A stretch of DNA of 64,000 nt from Elephas maximus indicus (GCF_024166365.1 NC_064826.1:62637001-62701000); one strand, 5' to 3'. Numbered from the stretch's first letter, positions 49,032 to 61,649 are shown. The notes: generated by a model from the letters alone, not told the origin. Numbers and translations: made by a program.

Positions 49032-49111
49032 TTCCACCCTTTGGCTCCCCTCCCCCCAAATTCATGGCTTTGCCACCTGTAAAGCGCATTCACTCTATCA
49101 TAAAAAAAAAA

Positions 49112-49247
49112 AACAAAACATTGCCATTGAGTCAATTCTGACTCATAGCAACCCTATCGGACAGAGTAGAACTGCCCCACAGAGTTTCCAAGGAGTGGCT
49201 CGTGGATTTGAACTGCCAACCTTTTGGTTAGCGGCCGAACACTTAAT
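49112..49247 (-). mobile_element. SINE inside the MaLR internal region
   Basis: Reverse SINE 'ttgccattgagtcaattctg' to 'gcggccgaacactta'; it lacks the extreme head. An A-rich stretch precedes it. Confidence 0.8.
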
Positions 49248-50476
49248 CCCTCCAAGTCCAAAAGCTCTTCTTCTGTAAAATTCCTCTTCATCTGTAATAT
49301 CTAGAATACAAGTTACCTGCTTCCAAAGTACAATGGTGGAACAGACACAAGCTAGCCTTTTCCATTACACATGGGAGAAACTGGAGGTAAAGAAGGGATA
49401 GCAGGTACCAAGCAAGTCAGCGGAACACATTACATTACCTCTCAAGCCTTGAAAATAACCGCCTGTTCTCTAAGACCATTTGGACAATGGCCCTGCTTTC
49501 CAGACTCTGGGTGTTGGCCACACTCTCCCAGTTCTGGGTGGAGGCCCCTTGGCTCTGGGTTTCAGCTCCGCCTTCCAGGCCCACTTGGACAGCAACTCTG
49601 CTCCCTTGGATTTGGGCGGCTCCATCCTCCTAGTCTAGCTGAGTGGCCACCCCACCCCCTCAGCCCCATTCTTCTACTCCTTGAGCATGGCAGCCTTGCC
49701 CTCTCAGTTTTGGGCAGTGGATCTGGCCCCATCCAGCTGGCACTCCTAAAAGGCAGCCCCATACTCTGGAACCAAGTTGGTGAAGATCTGACTCTTTGAA
49801 ACCTAGGAGGCAGCTATGGCCCCACCCCTTGAAACCTTTGAGACTCCTGAGGCTGTGGCCCTACCTTTTGAGACTGAGGCAGCTCTGCTTCCTGTGTTCC
49901 TTGTCTCTTCAGCTTCTGCTTCCTGGTTTCTTGGCCTCTTGGCCCCTTAGGCCTCTTGGGCTGGCCTGCCATCTGTCCTACTTGGGCAAGTGTTCCAAAG
50001 CTCTTTAGCTCTACTGGTAAATGCCTGGAGGCACCCCACTCCACCAGTAAACCTTGGCCAGAAGGCACTCGGCAATCTTGCCCTGTGGGTGGGCAAGCCG
50101 AGATTCACTGATAAATGTTTGGACGCATCCCACTCCACCAGGAAGCTTCCTGTGCAAAGGTACTCAGTGTTTTCACTCCATGGGTTGGTTCCCGTGCTGT
50201 CTTGTGCCAGTTTCGTGGTTCTGTGCTGCCATATCTCTGCTGTTGCTTCGTCTGCGTTGTCTCCAGTGTTATAGCTTTCCTCACTTCCTTTTGAGTCCTC
50301 ACCAGAATTGTCTTTGATGTCCATAATTCCACCGACAGGCTCTTCAAGGCAATCTAGGCTTTTACTATTAGGAACTTTAAAACTTTTCCAGCCTTTACCC
50401 ATTACTCAATTCCAAAGCTGCTTCCACATTGTAGGTATCTGTTAGAGCAGCACCCTACTCTCCTGGTTCCAAATTC

Positions 50477-50975
50477 TGTCTTAGTTATCCAGTGCTGCTA
50501 TAACAGAAATACCACAAGTAGACGGCTTTAACAAATTTATTAAAGAAATTTATTCTCTCACAGTTTAGGAGGCTGGAAGTTCGAGTTCAGGGCACCAGCT
50601 CCTGGGAAATGCTTTCTCTCTCTGTCAGTTCTAGGGGAAGGTTCTTGTCATCAATCTTCCCCTGGTCTAGGAGCTTCTCAGTGCAGGGGCCCTGGGTCCA
50701 AAGGACACGCTCTGCTCCCTGTGCTTCTTTTTTGGTGGTAAGATGTCCCTCTCCTCTTTGTTAGCTTTTCTCTTTTATATCTCAGAAGAGATGATTTAAG
50801 ATGCAACCTAATCCTGCAGATTGAGTCCTGCCTCAGTAACATCATAGAGACTAGGATTTACAACACATAAATAATCACATCAGATCACAAAATGGTGGAC
50901 AACCACACAACCCTGGGCATCATAGCCTAACCCATTTGGCATACATTTTTGGGGGGCACAATTCAATTCATAATA
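50477..50975 (-). repeat. 5' LTR of the MaLR-type element
   Basis: Plus-strand borders TGTCTTAGTT and AATTCATAATA; 499 bp. The last two bases are TA where CA is expected. Confidence 0.85.
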
Positions 50976-51425
50976 CATGTCTCGGGTCAGGCGCACTTTT
51001 GTTCTTCAAGTGACATCTTTGCTTTCTAACACTTTAAAGAGGTCTTTCGCAGCAAATTTACCCACTGCAATATGTTGTTTGATTTCCTGACTGCTGCTTC
51101 AATGGGCGTTGATCGTGCATACAAGTGTAACGAAATCATCGACAACTTCCAATATTTTTTCCTTTTATCATGTTGCTTATTGGTCCAGTTGTGAAGATTT
51201 TTGTTTTCTTTATGTTGAAGTGTAATCCCTACTGCAGGCTGTAGTCTTTGATCTTCATTAGTAAGTGCTTCAAGTCCTCTTCGCTTTCAGCAAGGAAGGT
51301 TGTGTCATCTGCATATCGCAGGTTGTTCATAAGTCTTCCTCCAATCCTGACACTGCCTTCTTCTTCATGAAGTCCAGCTTCTTGGATTATTTGCTCATCA
51401 TACAGACTGAATCAATCTGCTACCC
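50976..51425 (-). pseudogene. RTE LINE RT fragment, right flank of the MaLR element
   Basis: Antisense RTE: 'ggtcaggcgcacttttgttc', 'tttgatttcctgactgctgc' and 'tcatctgcatatcgcaggtt'. About 20 bp of the same RTE ('caactgaaaacaccatag') lies on the other side of the MaLR element at 48507-48528. Confidence 0.75.
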
Positions 51426-51489
51426 CCATACTACAGTCGTAAATATTTACGGTAGTTTCTTTATCCTTTTATGGTGTCATTAAAAAAAA

Positions 51490-52070
51490 AGTTAACTCTT
51501 TAAGGCATTTGTCATTTGTTTTGTGGTAAGAAAGAGTGAGAATCTAACTAGATTACCATTTTTTTTCATCCAACAAGGTAACCAATTACCCTATGTCGTT
51601 TGTTCTGTTTTCCAGATAAATTACATAAATCCCTAAGCTGGGGTCTTTTTCTGGGCTCTCTAGACCGTCCCATTAATATCTGTCACTTATTCTGCTGGTG
51701 CCACATTGTTTTTTATTATTGTAGCTGCATAGTGCATTTTAGTGCTTGGTCGTAGAAGTTTCTCTTTATAATTTTTCTTTTACAAAAAAAAATTGGCTAT
51801 CTTTGACAATTTAACTCTTTCAAATATGATTTAGAAAATCCCACTGGGATTCTGATTGGAGTAGCATTAACCTATAAATTAATTTGGAAAGATCTTACTT
51901 ACATCCTTGCAATATTAAATCTTCTCCTTCAGGAAAATGGAAGGTCTTTCTAAGATTCAACTATTTTCTTTATATTCACATAAGCCTTTCATATCTCTCA
52001 ATCAGGTTTTACAGTTTTCTTGATAGAGGTCTCATGTATTTTTTATATTAGTCTAACTTTTTTGGTTTTT
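51490..52070 (-). mobile_element. Old L1 ORF2 fragment
   Basis: Reverse L1 ORF2-type sequence: 'cttggtcgtagaag' and 'ggaaaatggaaggtctttct', 'tcaggttttacagttttctt'. Highly diverged. Confidence 0.55.
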
Positions 52071-52762
52071 ACCAGGAATAAGATGGAGCTGCTACCAAAT
52101 CTGGGGAAATTTACTGTCGCTCATAAGTAACAGTATGAGGTCATAATCCTGACTGCTCTCCCAAATCGTGGGCTATCTGAATTTGTCACTTGTTTCACAG
52201 ATTGAATGCACCATGCAAACAATTCAGAACTCTCTTCTGAAGACCTCAAAATCCAAATACCAAATGTTGTACAAAACCAAAATCACTTAATTTTGTGTGT
52301 TCCTGGAAGCTAGGCCCACCATGTTGGTGAAAGGTGGAGGCAAAATAAAAAGGGGCACTTGTAGGGGATGAAGTGGTCTGTATTGTATTTACAGTGAGAA
52401 GACTCTCAACTCCCAGGGAGGCTCTAAAGGCTAAAAAACATGTAACCAAAAGGACTGGGGTTTAGTAAAAAAGAGAAATACTGTGCTAATAAGAACTCAG
52501 AGTGATGACTCATGGCATTGGATCATCCTTGGGAAAGCACCTACTAAGTAGATTTTAGCAGTTAAAGTGTTATTTTTGGTGCACAATTTATTGCTACTTC
52601 CTTTTGGGAAATAAAGCGATTAAACTAGCTCTCTAAAACACATGAAATGATCACCCTGGCAGATCAGCCTGTCAGGTAACAACACTATTTCTAGAACAGG
52701 GCAGGGATCAGTTGTGTCCCCGTAGAGACTTCTTTAGTACAGGACGGAAGCATTTAGCCAAG

Positions 52763-52900
52763 TGTAATGGAAAGGTGTATAAACCAGGAGACAAAAGACC
52801 CAGCTTCTACTGCTGGCTCTGTAACTGATTAACAAGCCACTAGTGCAGGCAGGTCACTCGACCTCTGCTCATCTGTTAAAAAACAGATGTCACAGCTTCT
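52763..52900 (+). mobile_element. MIR SINE fragment
   Basis: 'gacccagcttctactgctgg' followed by 'ggtcactcgacctctgctca'. Confidence 0.6.
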
Positions 52901-53409
52901 GTCCCACTCTATATCACAGACATGCTACACAAATAAAAAATCATGTGGATGAAGCAGTTGGAACTGCTGAGAAGTAAAATTAGCCTGCTCAATCAGAGTA
53001 ATGCCACCCATCCAACAGCAAATACAATGAACTCTCACTCCTTCCAAAGTTACTCATTTTTGTTCCACACTATACTGTCTTCTTTTTCTTTTCATCCCTG
53101 TGGTTTCTTTTCCTTATTTCATTATGTCTAAACATGCAAGGAAAATTCAATGCTGTTATTTTGATCCTATCTCTGGATTTAATTTGCCCATGATACTCTG
53201 CTGTGCTATTTACAAAGATCATTTGACTCAGGAAGCTTTAAAGATGATGCAGTCAGGAAAATGACAAATATGGGGGAAATGTGTTTCCCTATTCAGTGCC
53301 AATGGCAGTAAAGCTAATCAGTTACAGCATTCTGCTTTCCCTTCAACTGAGTTGGAATGTCGTCTTATACTGATGAAGAACTGAGGCCCTGAGAGATTAA
53401 ATAATCTGC

Positions 53410-53540
53410 CTGAGGTTTTGTTCATTCCTTTAGAGAAGAATATTTACTGAGTGCCAATTATATATCAGACGCTGTCTTGGATGCCAGGAATAAATAGAGT
53501 AGTAAATAAAATATCCTCCTTGTCTCTGGATGACTAATAA
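53410..53540 (-). mobile_element. L2-type 3' end fragment
   Basis: 'tattt'-type start and 'actgagtgccaattatatat', 'ggatgccaggaataaataga'; typical of reversed L2 3' ends. Confidence 0.45.
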
Positions 53541-53744
53541 ATTGTTGTTAGAATGTGTATTTCTCTGGTTAGTAGTGAGTTTGAACATTTTTATTCATCT
53601 GTTTATTTACCATTGGTAATACTTCTGTGAATTTCTACTTCCCAATTTCCAACACAGTCAGATGTTTTTGCTTCATGTAACAAGGTAAAAATTACAGATT
53701 AATACTTACTTTTCTATTCCTGACAAGCAATCCTGAAATACAGG

Positions 53745-53850
53745 CATTATTACCTTCATTTTACAGATGAGGAAACGGGGGCTCAGGAAAGTTTTGTAAC
53801 TTGCACAGACAGTCATGGACGTGATTAAGTAGGGGCTGGAATCAATATTG
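53745..53850 (-). mobile_element. MIR SINE fragment
   Basis: 'cattttacagatgaggaaac' reverse MIR core. Confidence 0.65.
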
Positions 53851-54071
53851 TTCCTCACAATCCCTTATCAATAGTATTTTACCATACATTTAAATACAAT
53901 TTATCACAGCATATTTCTAAAATATGTTACAAAACAAATATTATAATCAATTTTTGGCCTCAGTACAAATTACGTAGTTTATTTATGAAAGAAATTAGCT
54001 TATAAGAATGAGAGGGCTCAAGGCATATGATTTTAGTTGTGATATGTCTGTAGTAAAACATGTTGTGCAGA

Positions 54072-54275
54072 GGGAGTCCCTGGGTAGTGCAAATGGTTAA
54101 GCATTCAACTATTAGATGAAGGGTTGGCAGTTTGAACCCACCCAGGGGCGCCTGGGACACAGGTCTGGCAATCTGCTTACAAAAGGTCATGGCCTCAAAA
54201 ACCTGGAGCAGTTCTGCTCTGCACATGTGGGGTCACCGTGAGTCGGAACTGACTTGACGGCAACTAACAACAACA
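54072..54275 (+). mobile_element. tRNA-derived SINE ('agtccctggg' subtype) with CAA end
   Basis: 'gggagtccctgggtagtgca' to 'gacggcaactaacaacaaca'. Confidence 0.85.
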
Positions 54276-54507
54276 GAGAGATAAGACTCTAATCTGCCAG
54301 GTATTTGCATTTATAACCACAAGAAGAGGACATCACTGGCAAAGGTTTTATGTCAGGTATTTCAACAAATAGCATTTGGTGAAAAAACAGTGTGTACAGT
54401 AACAATTACATTTTTGCAGGATATATATTAGACATTTATCTATATATATAACAAAAATATTAATATCATATATTAAATATATATTTAAAAAGACTAGAGA
54501 AAGGAAA

Positions 54508-54638
54508 AGGAGCCCTGGTGGTGCTGCAATTAAGTGCTTGACAGCTAAATGAAAGGTTGGCAGTTTGTACCTGCCCAGTGGTTCCACAGGAGAAAGACCC
54601 GGCAATCTGCTCCTGTAAAGATTACAGCCTACAAAAGC
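54508..54638 (+). mobile_element. SINE, 3' truncated
   Basis: Head 'ggagccctggtggtgctgca' to 'ctgtaaagattacagcct', then stops; the second half is missing. Confidence 0.75.
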
Positions 54639-54679
54639 TAATTAATAAATTAATAAGGGCCCCTTAAAATTTACAGATG

Positions 54680-54871
54680 TTGGGTAAAGCAGAGGGTCAG
54701 TGAAAAAGAGGAAAACCCTCAGTGAGATGGACTGATAACAATGACTGCAACAAAGGACTCAAACATGCCAACGCTCATGAGGACAGCATAGGACTGGGCA
54801 CAGTTTCATTCTGTTATACATAAGGCCACCATGAGTCAGAGCCTACTTGATGGCAACTAACAGCCACAAAA
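54680..54871 (+). mobile_element. RTE LINE 3' end fragment
   Basis: 'ctcagtgagatggactgata', 'tttcattctgttatacataa', 'gatggcaactaacagcc'. Confidence 0.7.
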
Positions 54872-54929
54872 CTTACCAAGTATTATGGGTAAAGGGATTT
54901 AATATATTATAAAAACATAAAAACCAGAA

Positions 54930-54985
54930 AACCAAACCAGTTGCTGTTGAGTTGATTCTGAGTCATGTTGACCCCAAGTGTTGCC
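54930..54985 (-). mobile_element. SINE tail fragment
   Basis: 'cagttgctgttgagttgatt' then 'gtcatgttgaccccaagtg'; the rest is absent. Confidence 0.55.
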
Positions 54986-55659
54986 ATAATTAGATTATAA
55001 TACACATTGTATCCTTTACTTATAAAATGCACTTTAGGATTGTTTGTGTAACTTCAGCACAAAATATATACTTTAGATTACTTTGGTTTTACATGGTAAA
55101 AGGCATAAAACACATTTAATTTTTTTTATATGGTAATTGAATTGCTCTTCTTCATTCATTTACCAAAAAATATTAAAAACAAATGTTGGCATTGTTATTT
55201 TACTGTCATCCATAGTTTATTTTAAATAAATGGTTTATTTCAAAAGATAAATCTGGCCCCTGAAAGTAGAAGGCTACAAAGACCCTGATATCAGGGCAGG
55301 AGTCTGCAGGCTGAGCCTGGAGCAGCTGAGTAATGCGCCACACCAATTCCACCACACCAAACTCAACATACCACACTCCTATCATTGAACAAAGTCGTAC
55401 TGTCTTATGTGTTGCTGATCCACTCATTTGAGGCTGAACTTGTACCTTTACCCACTCATTTGGGAGTTCTGCCAATGCCCAGATAGAAGGACACTTCAGA
55501 GCAAATGTGGGGTGTGCCTCACTGAGTCCTGCTTTGTAAGGACAGGCAGCAGGTCCACGTACCCTGTGTTGACCCTCCACCCTGGGAATGGACTCCTTGT
55601 GGGCTGTGACCCACAAGGGCAACACGAACTGACCTTCAATTCCTTTAGTCTATTCTAGG

Positions 55660-55992
55660 CAGGGGAGGATTACCCAGTAAGCAAGGTAAGCACAGGCTTA
55701 CTTGTGCTTACTTACTAGTCTGTAGCGAACAATTTCACATGGGTTTGGTGAAATACTACTGATTAATAAGTAAGCCCATGCTTACCTTGCTTACTGGCTA
55801 ATCTGTCCTTTACAAGGATTGTAAATTTGAAAAGAGGCTTTAATTCTGTAGGAAGGTGCTGTGGGGTTGGGATAGAGACAGATGCCAGCCGTATCTAGAA
55901 GCACAATCTTTGATGTGAAAAATGTGAAACTGTTCACTACAGATGATCTGGTAAGCACCATGCTTACCTGTCTATTGGATAATCTGCCCCTG
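55660..55992. mobile_element. hAT-type non-autonomous DNA transposon (333 bp), 8-bp duplication
   Basis: Starts CAGGGGAGGATTACCCAG and ends ATAATCTGCCCCTG (terminal inverted repeats). Flanked by ATTCTAGG (55652-55659) and ATTCCAGG (55993-56000). A third inverted copy of the end lies inside at about 55771-55812. No coding capacity. Confidence 0.8.
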
Positions 55993-56411
55993 ATTCCAGG
56001 TTCGAGGTTCCTTGAATGCTCCCAAGGAACATAATTTACATATTAAAGTATATTGAAAATATCCACAAATTAAATGGGTTTTCCTTACCTGTGCTTGAAA
56101 ATACCTTTTGGCACTGAGCGCTAACCAGTCACTGGATGCCAATGATATGCACAAAATCACTAACTTTTGCTTTTCAAGGAAAACCACCATATGTCATCAA
56201 ATCTAAGTTGCTACCAACTGATTGCAATATATATCCTGATCTTAAGAATAATCAAATGTGAAAAAAATGTACATCTTAGAAACACTGAAATATGGTAGAA
56301 CAACTGGCAAACAGCTATTTTCTTGTTGAGAGGTGGTAAATGCTTCAGGTGTAATGTGTTCAGGCTATTAACTGCATGTTATCCTGGAACTTATGCCTTC
56401 TATCTCTTTAT

Positions 56412-56598
56412 CGTTGTTGTTGATTCCGACTCATAGTGACCCCATATGACAAGGCAGAACTGCCCCACAGGGTTTTCTAGGCTGTAATCTTGGAAGCTGA
56501 CTGCCAGGTCTTTCTCCCACAGAGCCACTGGGTGAGTTCGAACTACCTACCTTTTGGTTAACAGCTGAGCACTTAACTGTTGCGCTACCAGGGCTCCC
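56412..56598 (-). mobile_element. tRNA-derived SINE, long form
   Basis: Reverse SINE 'gttgttgttgattccgactc' to 'gcgctaccagggctcc'. Confidence 0.88.
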
Positions 56599-58009
56599 TT
56601 CCGTTTCTTTATAGATCCATTTGATCTTTCAGTTCACTGAATACAGATTTACTGAATTTTTAATAATAAAAGTATATATATATACACACACATGCACATA
56701 CATATATAAAAATAAATTTCAGAGCTCTGGAGAACACACGTGGAGAGCTGCCAATTCAAAGTTCTTGAAATTAAAAAAGCATATAGGAGACAGATTGACT
56801 ACTAAGCATTTCTCGGTTACAACATGCATTTCTTGATAAATAACTGGTAGCATCATTATTCAACATTTGTTCTCGAAAATTCAGTAAAGAGGATTATGGG
56901 GTGAACTCTCTTGACATATCTGGTGACCAGACTCCCAGCTTCCTTTGTGTATCAGTGGTCTGAGGAGCATGTTAGGAAGCTGACAAAAATAGCTTCAATT
57001 AAACTCCAGTCATTCTCTTCCCTCAAGAAAAGCTTTCTTGCTCAGCAGTATTACTGGAGAGCACGGATTTGGTGCTTAAAGCCTTCCTGTTCTCACTGGA
57101 AAATTGGAGTCAGTGCCTGAGGCACCACCACGCTAGCCTCACGCCTAATGATCACATCAGACTCCACAGGCTTAAAATGCTTTGTACAGTTTCCTTTGTT
57201 TCCCCCCACTTTTCTGTAAATTTTTTTTTGTTGTTGCGTTGTTATGGGTAGTGACAGTTTCTGGTTTCTTTTGTTTATCAACGGTTTCCTTTACCACAGC
57301 CTCTATTCCTCCTGCTGGAAGCCTGGCACGATTGGAAGCTGGAAGAAAAACCACAACTGAATAGCCTGGCACTCAGTTTAACAGTCATTTCCAACCACAG
57401 ATTAATACTGTTACTGGATTTGACTAACGGCTCTCAATCAGCCCAACTGTCATCACTTGAAAGAACTTGCTAGCCAGTGAAAGCCAAAAGGGAAAATATA
57501 AGCAAATTCAAATCATGGTATAGTTTTACTGACGGCTCATCTTTTGAAACCAACGGCACCTCTCTGAATATTCTCTTCTTGATTCTCCTTAACCATCTAC
57601 ATAATGTATGGATTAGGAGATAATATACCCCTCTATCCCAACTACTAGCTAGAGGCTTAAGTCAGCTGCTAAAGGTTGCCATGGATACCAGGCAGTGTAA
57701 GAGGGCAAACTGCTCAGCTGCTCATGGAGTGTGTCTCTGTTCTACACCTTGCCCTGTCCACTTTAGGAAACTGCATTGGATGCTGGTGTTCAAGTGCGTT
57801 ACATACCTGGTATTAAGGTCCTAATGGAACGAAGCCCTCTTGTAGGTTCTGTGCTGATTATAGTGGTGCTCAATGCTAGCCTACCACAAACAGAAACGAG
57901 GTTTTTACTTCACTATTTACTGTGACGCTAGCTGACTCCAGGCCTACTGCAGCTGCTAGGATTTTCCAATAGATTAGAGGGTGGAATGGTATATGGTCCA
58001 CAGAGTTTT

Positions 58010-58193
58010 GAGTAGAGGGCCAATGAAAATGAGAGAAAACCTCAGTGAGATGGACTGACACAATAGCACGACAATGGACTCAAAACATATCAAAGATCAT
58101 GAAGATGGCACAGGACTGGACAACATTTTGTTCTGCTATATATAAGGTCACCATGAGTTGGAGCAGACTTGAGGGCCACTAATAACAACAACA
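58010..58193 (+). mobile_element. RTE LINE 3' end fragment
   Basis: 'gagatggactgacacaatag', 'acattttgttctgctatata', ending 'ccactaataacaacaacaag'. Confidence 0.7.
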
Positions 58194-58464
58194 AGAAGGA
58201 TATGATATGGTTCATCACTGGCTCACCCAGAATCAGATTCTATTCTAACTCAGAGTTTCCAGCTTTAACAAAAACCCCACCGTACTAGTGAAAGCCTTAG
58301 TAAACTGTTAGTAATCCCCAGTTTTGCATTCTGATAGAACCTAACCCACACAGAGAGAAGAGGTCGTAGATGGCAATTATTTACTGACTGACTACTGCTG
58401 GGTCCTACTCTGGCGTTTCACGAACATTAATTCCACTCTTCTATCTTAAAAATTCACTGAAAGG

Positions 58465-58950
58465 CATGCATTTAATATACCACTGTTGGGAGAACAACGT
58501 AGAAAAATCTTTCTGAAGGACAATTTGGCTCCATGTATCAAAGGCTAATAGAGTTTTGAATATTCTTTACCTCACTATTTCACTTCCAGGAATTATTCCT
58601 AAGGACATAATGCTGGGAATATGGAAAGCTTTAGTTAAATAACATGTATAACAACCCTGTTTAAAAAAGCTTTGCAAATTTCATTCATTCAACAAATATT
58701 TACTACCATGTCTACTATGTCCTGGGGAATATTTAAATACACATAAAGAAGAGCATAATCTATATGAGAAAAGCAGGTTATAAAAAAAATTTCACCTTCA
58801 TAAGAAAATTGAAATGTTACATATGCATGGATAAAACAGATGAAAGATACCTATTAGAACAATAATGGTCATCTCTTGGTCACTGGCTTATGGTATTTTT
58901 TTCTTTCTTCTTTTATCTCCTTGCCCCTTTTTAAAAAATTAAGTACCTGG
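58465..58950 (+). mobile_element. Old L1 3' UTR fragment with interruption
   Basis: 'cacttccaggaattattcct' then 'aaggacataatgctgg' match older L1 3' UTRs. A short L2-like patch ('cattcaacaaatatttacta') lies near 58680. Confidence 0.5.
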
Positions 58951-59049
58951 TGGGGAGCTATTTTGAGACTATGTAAACACCCTGAGCCTCATCATACTTT
59001 CACTTACTAGTTTTAGTGTCCACTGAGGATTTTCTAATGCCATCATTCC

Positions 59050-59345
59050 TTCTATATTTATTAGTTGTCACTTTACTGTAAGAAAGAGCTATCTCTTCTC
59101 TCCTATTTATCTATTTATATTCGTATGGACTTATAAATTTTTATTGTATTCAGTGGATTATAACCCATTCCTACTATTGTTTAGATCCCCAAATTTGTCC
59201 AGTAGGAGCCCCTTCAAGCTAAATTCTATGTCCTTTTGATAGGTTCCCATTATTTTTTTGAGTACTTTCTTACTTTTTGGTACAATAAGACAGGTGCTCC
59301 AGGTTTATTTTGTACTCTTTACCCCTATTTTAAAAATGTTCTACA
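59050..59345. mobile_element. Possible old L1 fragment
   Basis: 'aggagccccttcaagctaaa' and 'gtgctccaggtttattttgt' resemble an old L1 family; weak. Confidence 0.35.
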
Positions 59346-60384
59346 ATAACCATGTACTACTTTCATTAAACAAAAAAACAATACATATTATTTAAGAAAT
59401 TACATAAAATGTAGGATTATTTAAAAATTCCGATTACTGACCCTTTGGTGTTCAGAAACATCAAAGCAAATGGGGTGCTTCTTTGAGTCCCAGTTGAGAT
59501 AGGGGAGGGGAAGCCCAACTTATAAAGCAACACAAAACGCAGTTATGTCCAATAAGGTCATTAAATGCATAACTCATTGCTCTTTTCTTGACTGAAACAA
59601 GTGAGCCAGCCACACGGCCCCAGATATGAAAGGAAAGAGTTAAAGTACATTCTCTGCAATTAATGTCTCCTAGTTTCCCAGTCAGAAACCTGTGCGTAGA
59701 TGAATGGTGAGGCACAATCATGTTCATCTGTGATTGAGTTTTTCACTGCTGACTCTTTGGAGTTTCCCTATGAGCTGGTGTGAGGTACTTCCTGTGGCTC
59801 AGAACAAGACTGTCTATGAAGGCCAGCACACAAAGGGGAAAACACCACATTCTGGGAGGTACTATGAAAAACAAAGGAAGCCAGGGTAGGAATCCCCAAC
59901 TTCTTCCTGATGAGGAGTTAGCAGACCCCTTACCCCAAGTACCCTGCCTGGTTTCTCTAATCTTATTCAACGGGTTTATTGAAACTCACTTGCATGCTCA
60001 GCCTCTTACCAGACTCGAGGGCCAGTTCTAGCTTTGTGGTGGCTGTGGTGGCTGTGGTGGGGTGGAGGGGAAGAGACCTAAGAGGCCTTATGACAATTAG
60101 TCATTACTTCAGCACTGAGTCATTTAGCCATACTGCCCAGTTCACTGTGACCTGAGTTCATGCTTTGTACTAGGCTTGCGGTTCTGTCTAGAATCCTAGT
60201 ACCCCAGGCCTGAGGCTTTCTGACTATGAATTCTTCTAATGCCCAATGTTATCTCTGACATCAACCAAATGTCTGACCCACTCCTGCATGGACTGATGGA
60301 TGCCCAGGGTTTCAGACCCAGTATGGACTTTGGACAGTCCTATTCTGTAGCCTGCATTTGAAATGCCTCACATTCATGTATATG

Positions 60385-60480
60385 ATGGATCAAAACTCAA
60401 TAAATGTCTGCTATGTGAATGCAGGGTACACAAAGATAAGCAAGTCACTTCCTTGGGTCTCACGGACATCACAAACAAAA
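60385..60480 (-). mobile_element. Possible L2 3' end fragment
   Basis: 'ctcaataaatgtctgctatg' followed by 'gggtacacaaagataagcaa'; short and diverged. Confidence 0.4.
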
Positions 60481-60622
60481 AAGGAAGGAATGCATACATG
60501 GATACAAAAACATGGGCTGGGCAGTGTGGCTGATTTATGTCACGGGGTCAAGTCTTAGAAGCTGTTGAATACACAGGCTCAAATGATCCAGGGTGCCTAT
60601 CAAGTTTATGCCTCGCCATAGA

Positions 60623-60825
60623 GGAGTCCCTGCCTGGTGCAAACAGTTAAAGTGCTCGGCTGCTAACCAAAAGGTTGAAAGTTCGAGTCCACCCAGAGGT
60701 GCCTTGGAAGGAAGGCCTGGCAATCTACTTCCAAAAATTAGCCATTGAAAACTCTACGGAGCACAGTTCTACACTGACACGTATGTGGTCGCCATGAGTG
60801 GGCGCTGACTGGATGGAAACTGGTG
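60623..60825 (+). mobile_element. tRNA-derived SINE ('agtccctg' subtype)
   Basis: 'ggagtccctgcctggtgcaa', 'gttcgagtccacccagagg' (B-box-like) and 'gcctggcaatctacttcc'. Confidence 0.88.
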
Positions 60826-61298
60826 GTGGGAGACTTCTAGCTCTCTGTCTATTTTACAGAAAATTTAGGTCCCTGTATACAATTTATACCAATTTTATAC
60901 TATACATATTTTTAAAATATTTTGACTGATTTTAGAGATTCTTAACATTTTCATATCTTTGTTCACTATATTTTATCACAGTCATGATTTATTTGACATC
61001 AGCTCATACCAGAAATGTAACTTCCAATTAGAACATTGTTCCTATGGAAATTATAATATGCTTTATGATACGGTTTTCAGGAACTCACTGAATGAAAACA
61101 AGTTAGGATTAATTGAGGGACAGGTGTAAATTAGTGAAAAGTCTGAATTATGTAGACTAATACCTGAAATAATTTGAAAATATAAAATTTAAACAACTTT
61201 AGGGACATACAATAATTGGTATAGTGGCAAAATAGTGGTGATGAGGTACTTCAATTATCTGGAAAGCCACTCTATAAATTTAATTCTGCTAAAAGCAG

Positions 61299-61522
61299 GA
61301 AAACAAAACAAAACACAAACAAAAAAACCCACTGCCATCGAGTCATTCTGACTCATAGCAACCCTATAGGACAGAGTAGAATGGCCCCATTGGGTTTCCA
61401 AGGCCACAAATCTTTACGGAAGCAGACCGCCACATCTTTCTCTGACGTGTGGATGGTGTATTTGAACCACCAACCCTTTGGATAGCAGCCGAGTGCTTCG
61501 CCTCTGGGCTACCAGGGCTCCT
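61299..61522 (-). mobile_element. tRNA-derived SINE, long form, 12-bp duplication
   Basis: Flanked by TGCTAAAAGCAG (61287-61298) and TGCTAAAAACAG (61523-61534). Confidence 0.9.
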
Positions 61523-61649
61523 TGCTAAAAACAGATTATATAATAAATTCTTGAGTTGTCTCATTGTAAATTCTTCTCTCAGGGCTGAGACGTTAAAGAG
61601 AGGAACTGGCTTCTCTGAACTAAACTCTGATTAACAAGAAAGGACAATC

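Larger units (their letters stand above)
48529..50975 (-). mobile_element. Complete MaLR-type element, LTR-internal-LTR (2447 bp)
   Basis: Two LTRs of the same family, 48529-49031 and 50477-50975 (about 500 bp each), enclose 1.45 kb of internal sequence. On the minus strand the internal part begins with 'gaatttggaaccaggagag' and ends in a purine-rich tract (complement of about 49032-49060) next to the 3' LTR. The layout is that of THE1/MST-like MaLR elements, which are non-autonomous and old. Internal open frames are short and show no recognisable viral protein. A reverse SINE sits in the internal region at 49112-49247. Five-base flanks CATAG (48524-48528) and CATGT (50976-50980) lie within RTE sequence. 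Confidence 0.85.

Noticed and set aside
49371-50402. Overlapping open frames of 142-151 codons on both strands
   Set aside because: They fall in the internal region of a non-autonomous MaLR-type element; low-complexity Leu/Pro-rich translation with no recognisable domain.
56660-56715. TA/CA-rich tract as a possible origin or regulatory element
   Set aside because: Ordinary low-complexity sequence next to a SINE, with no further support.
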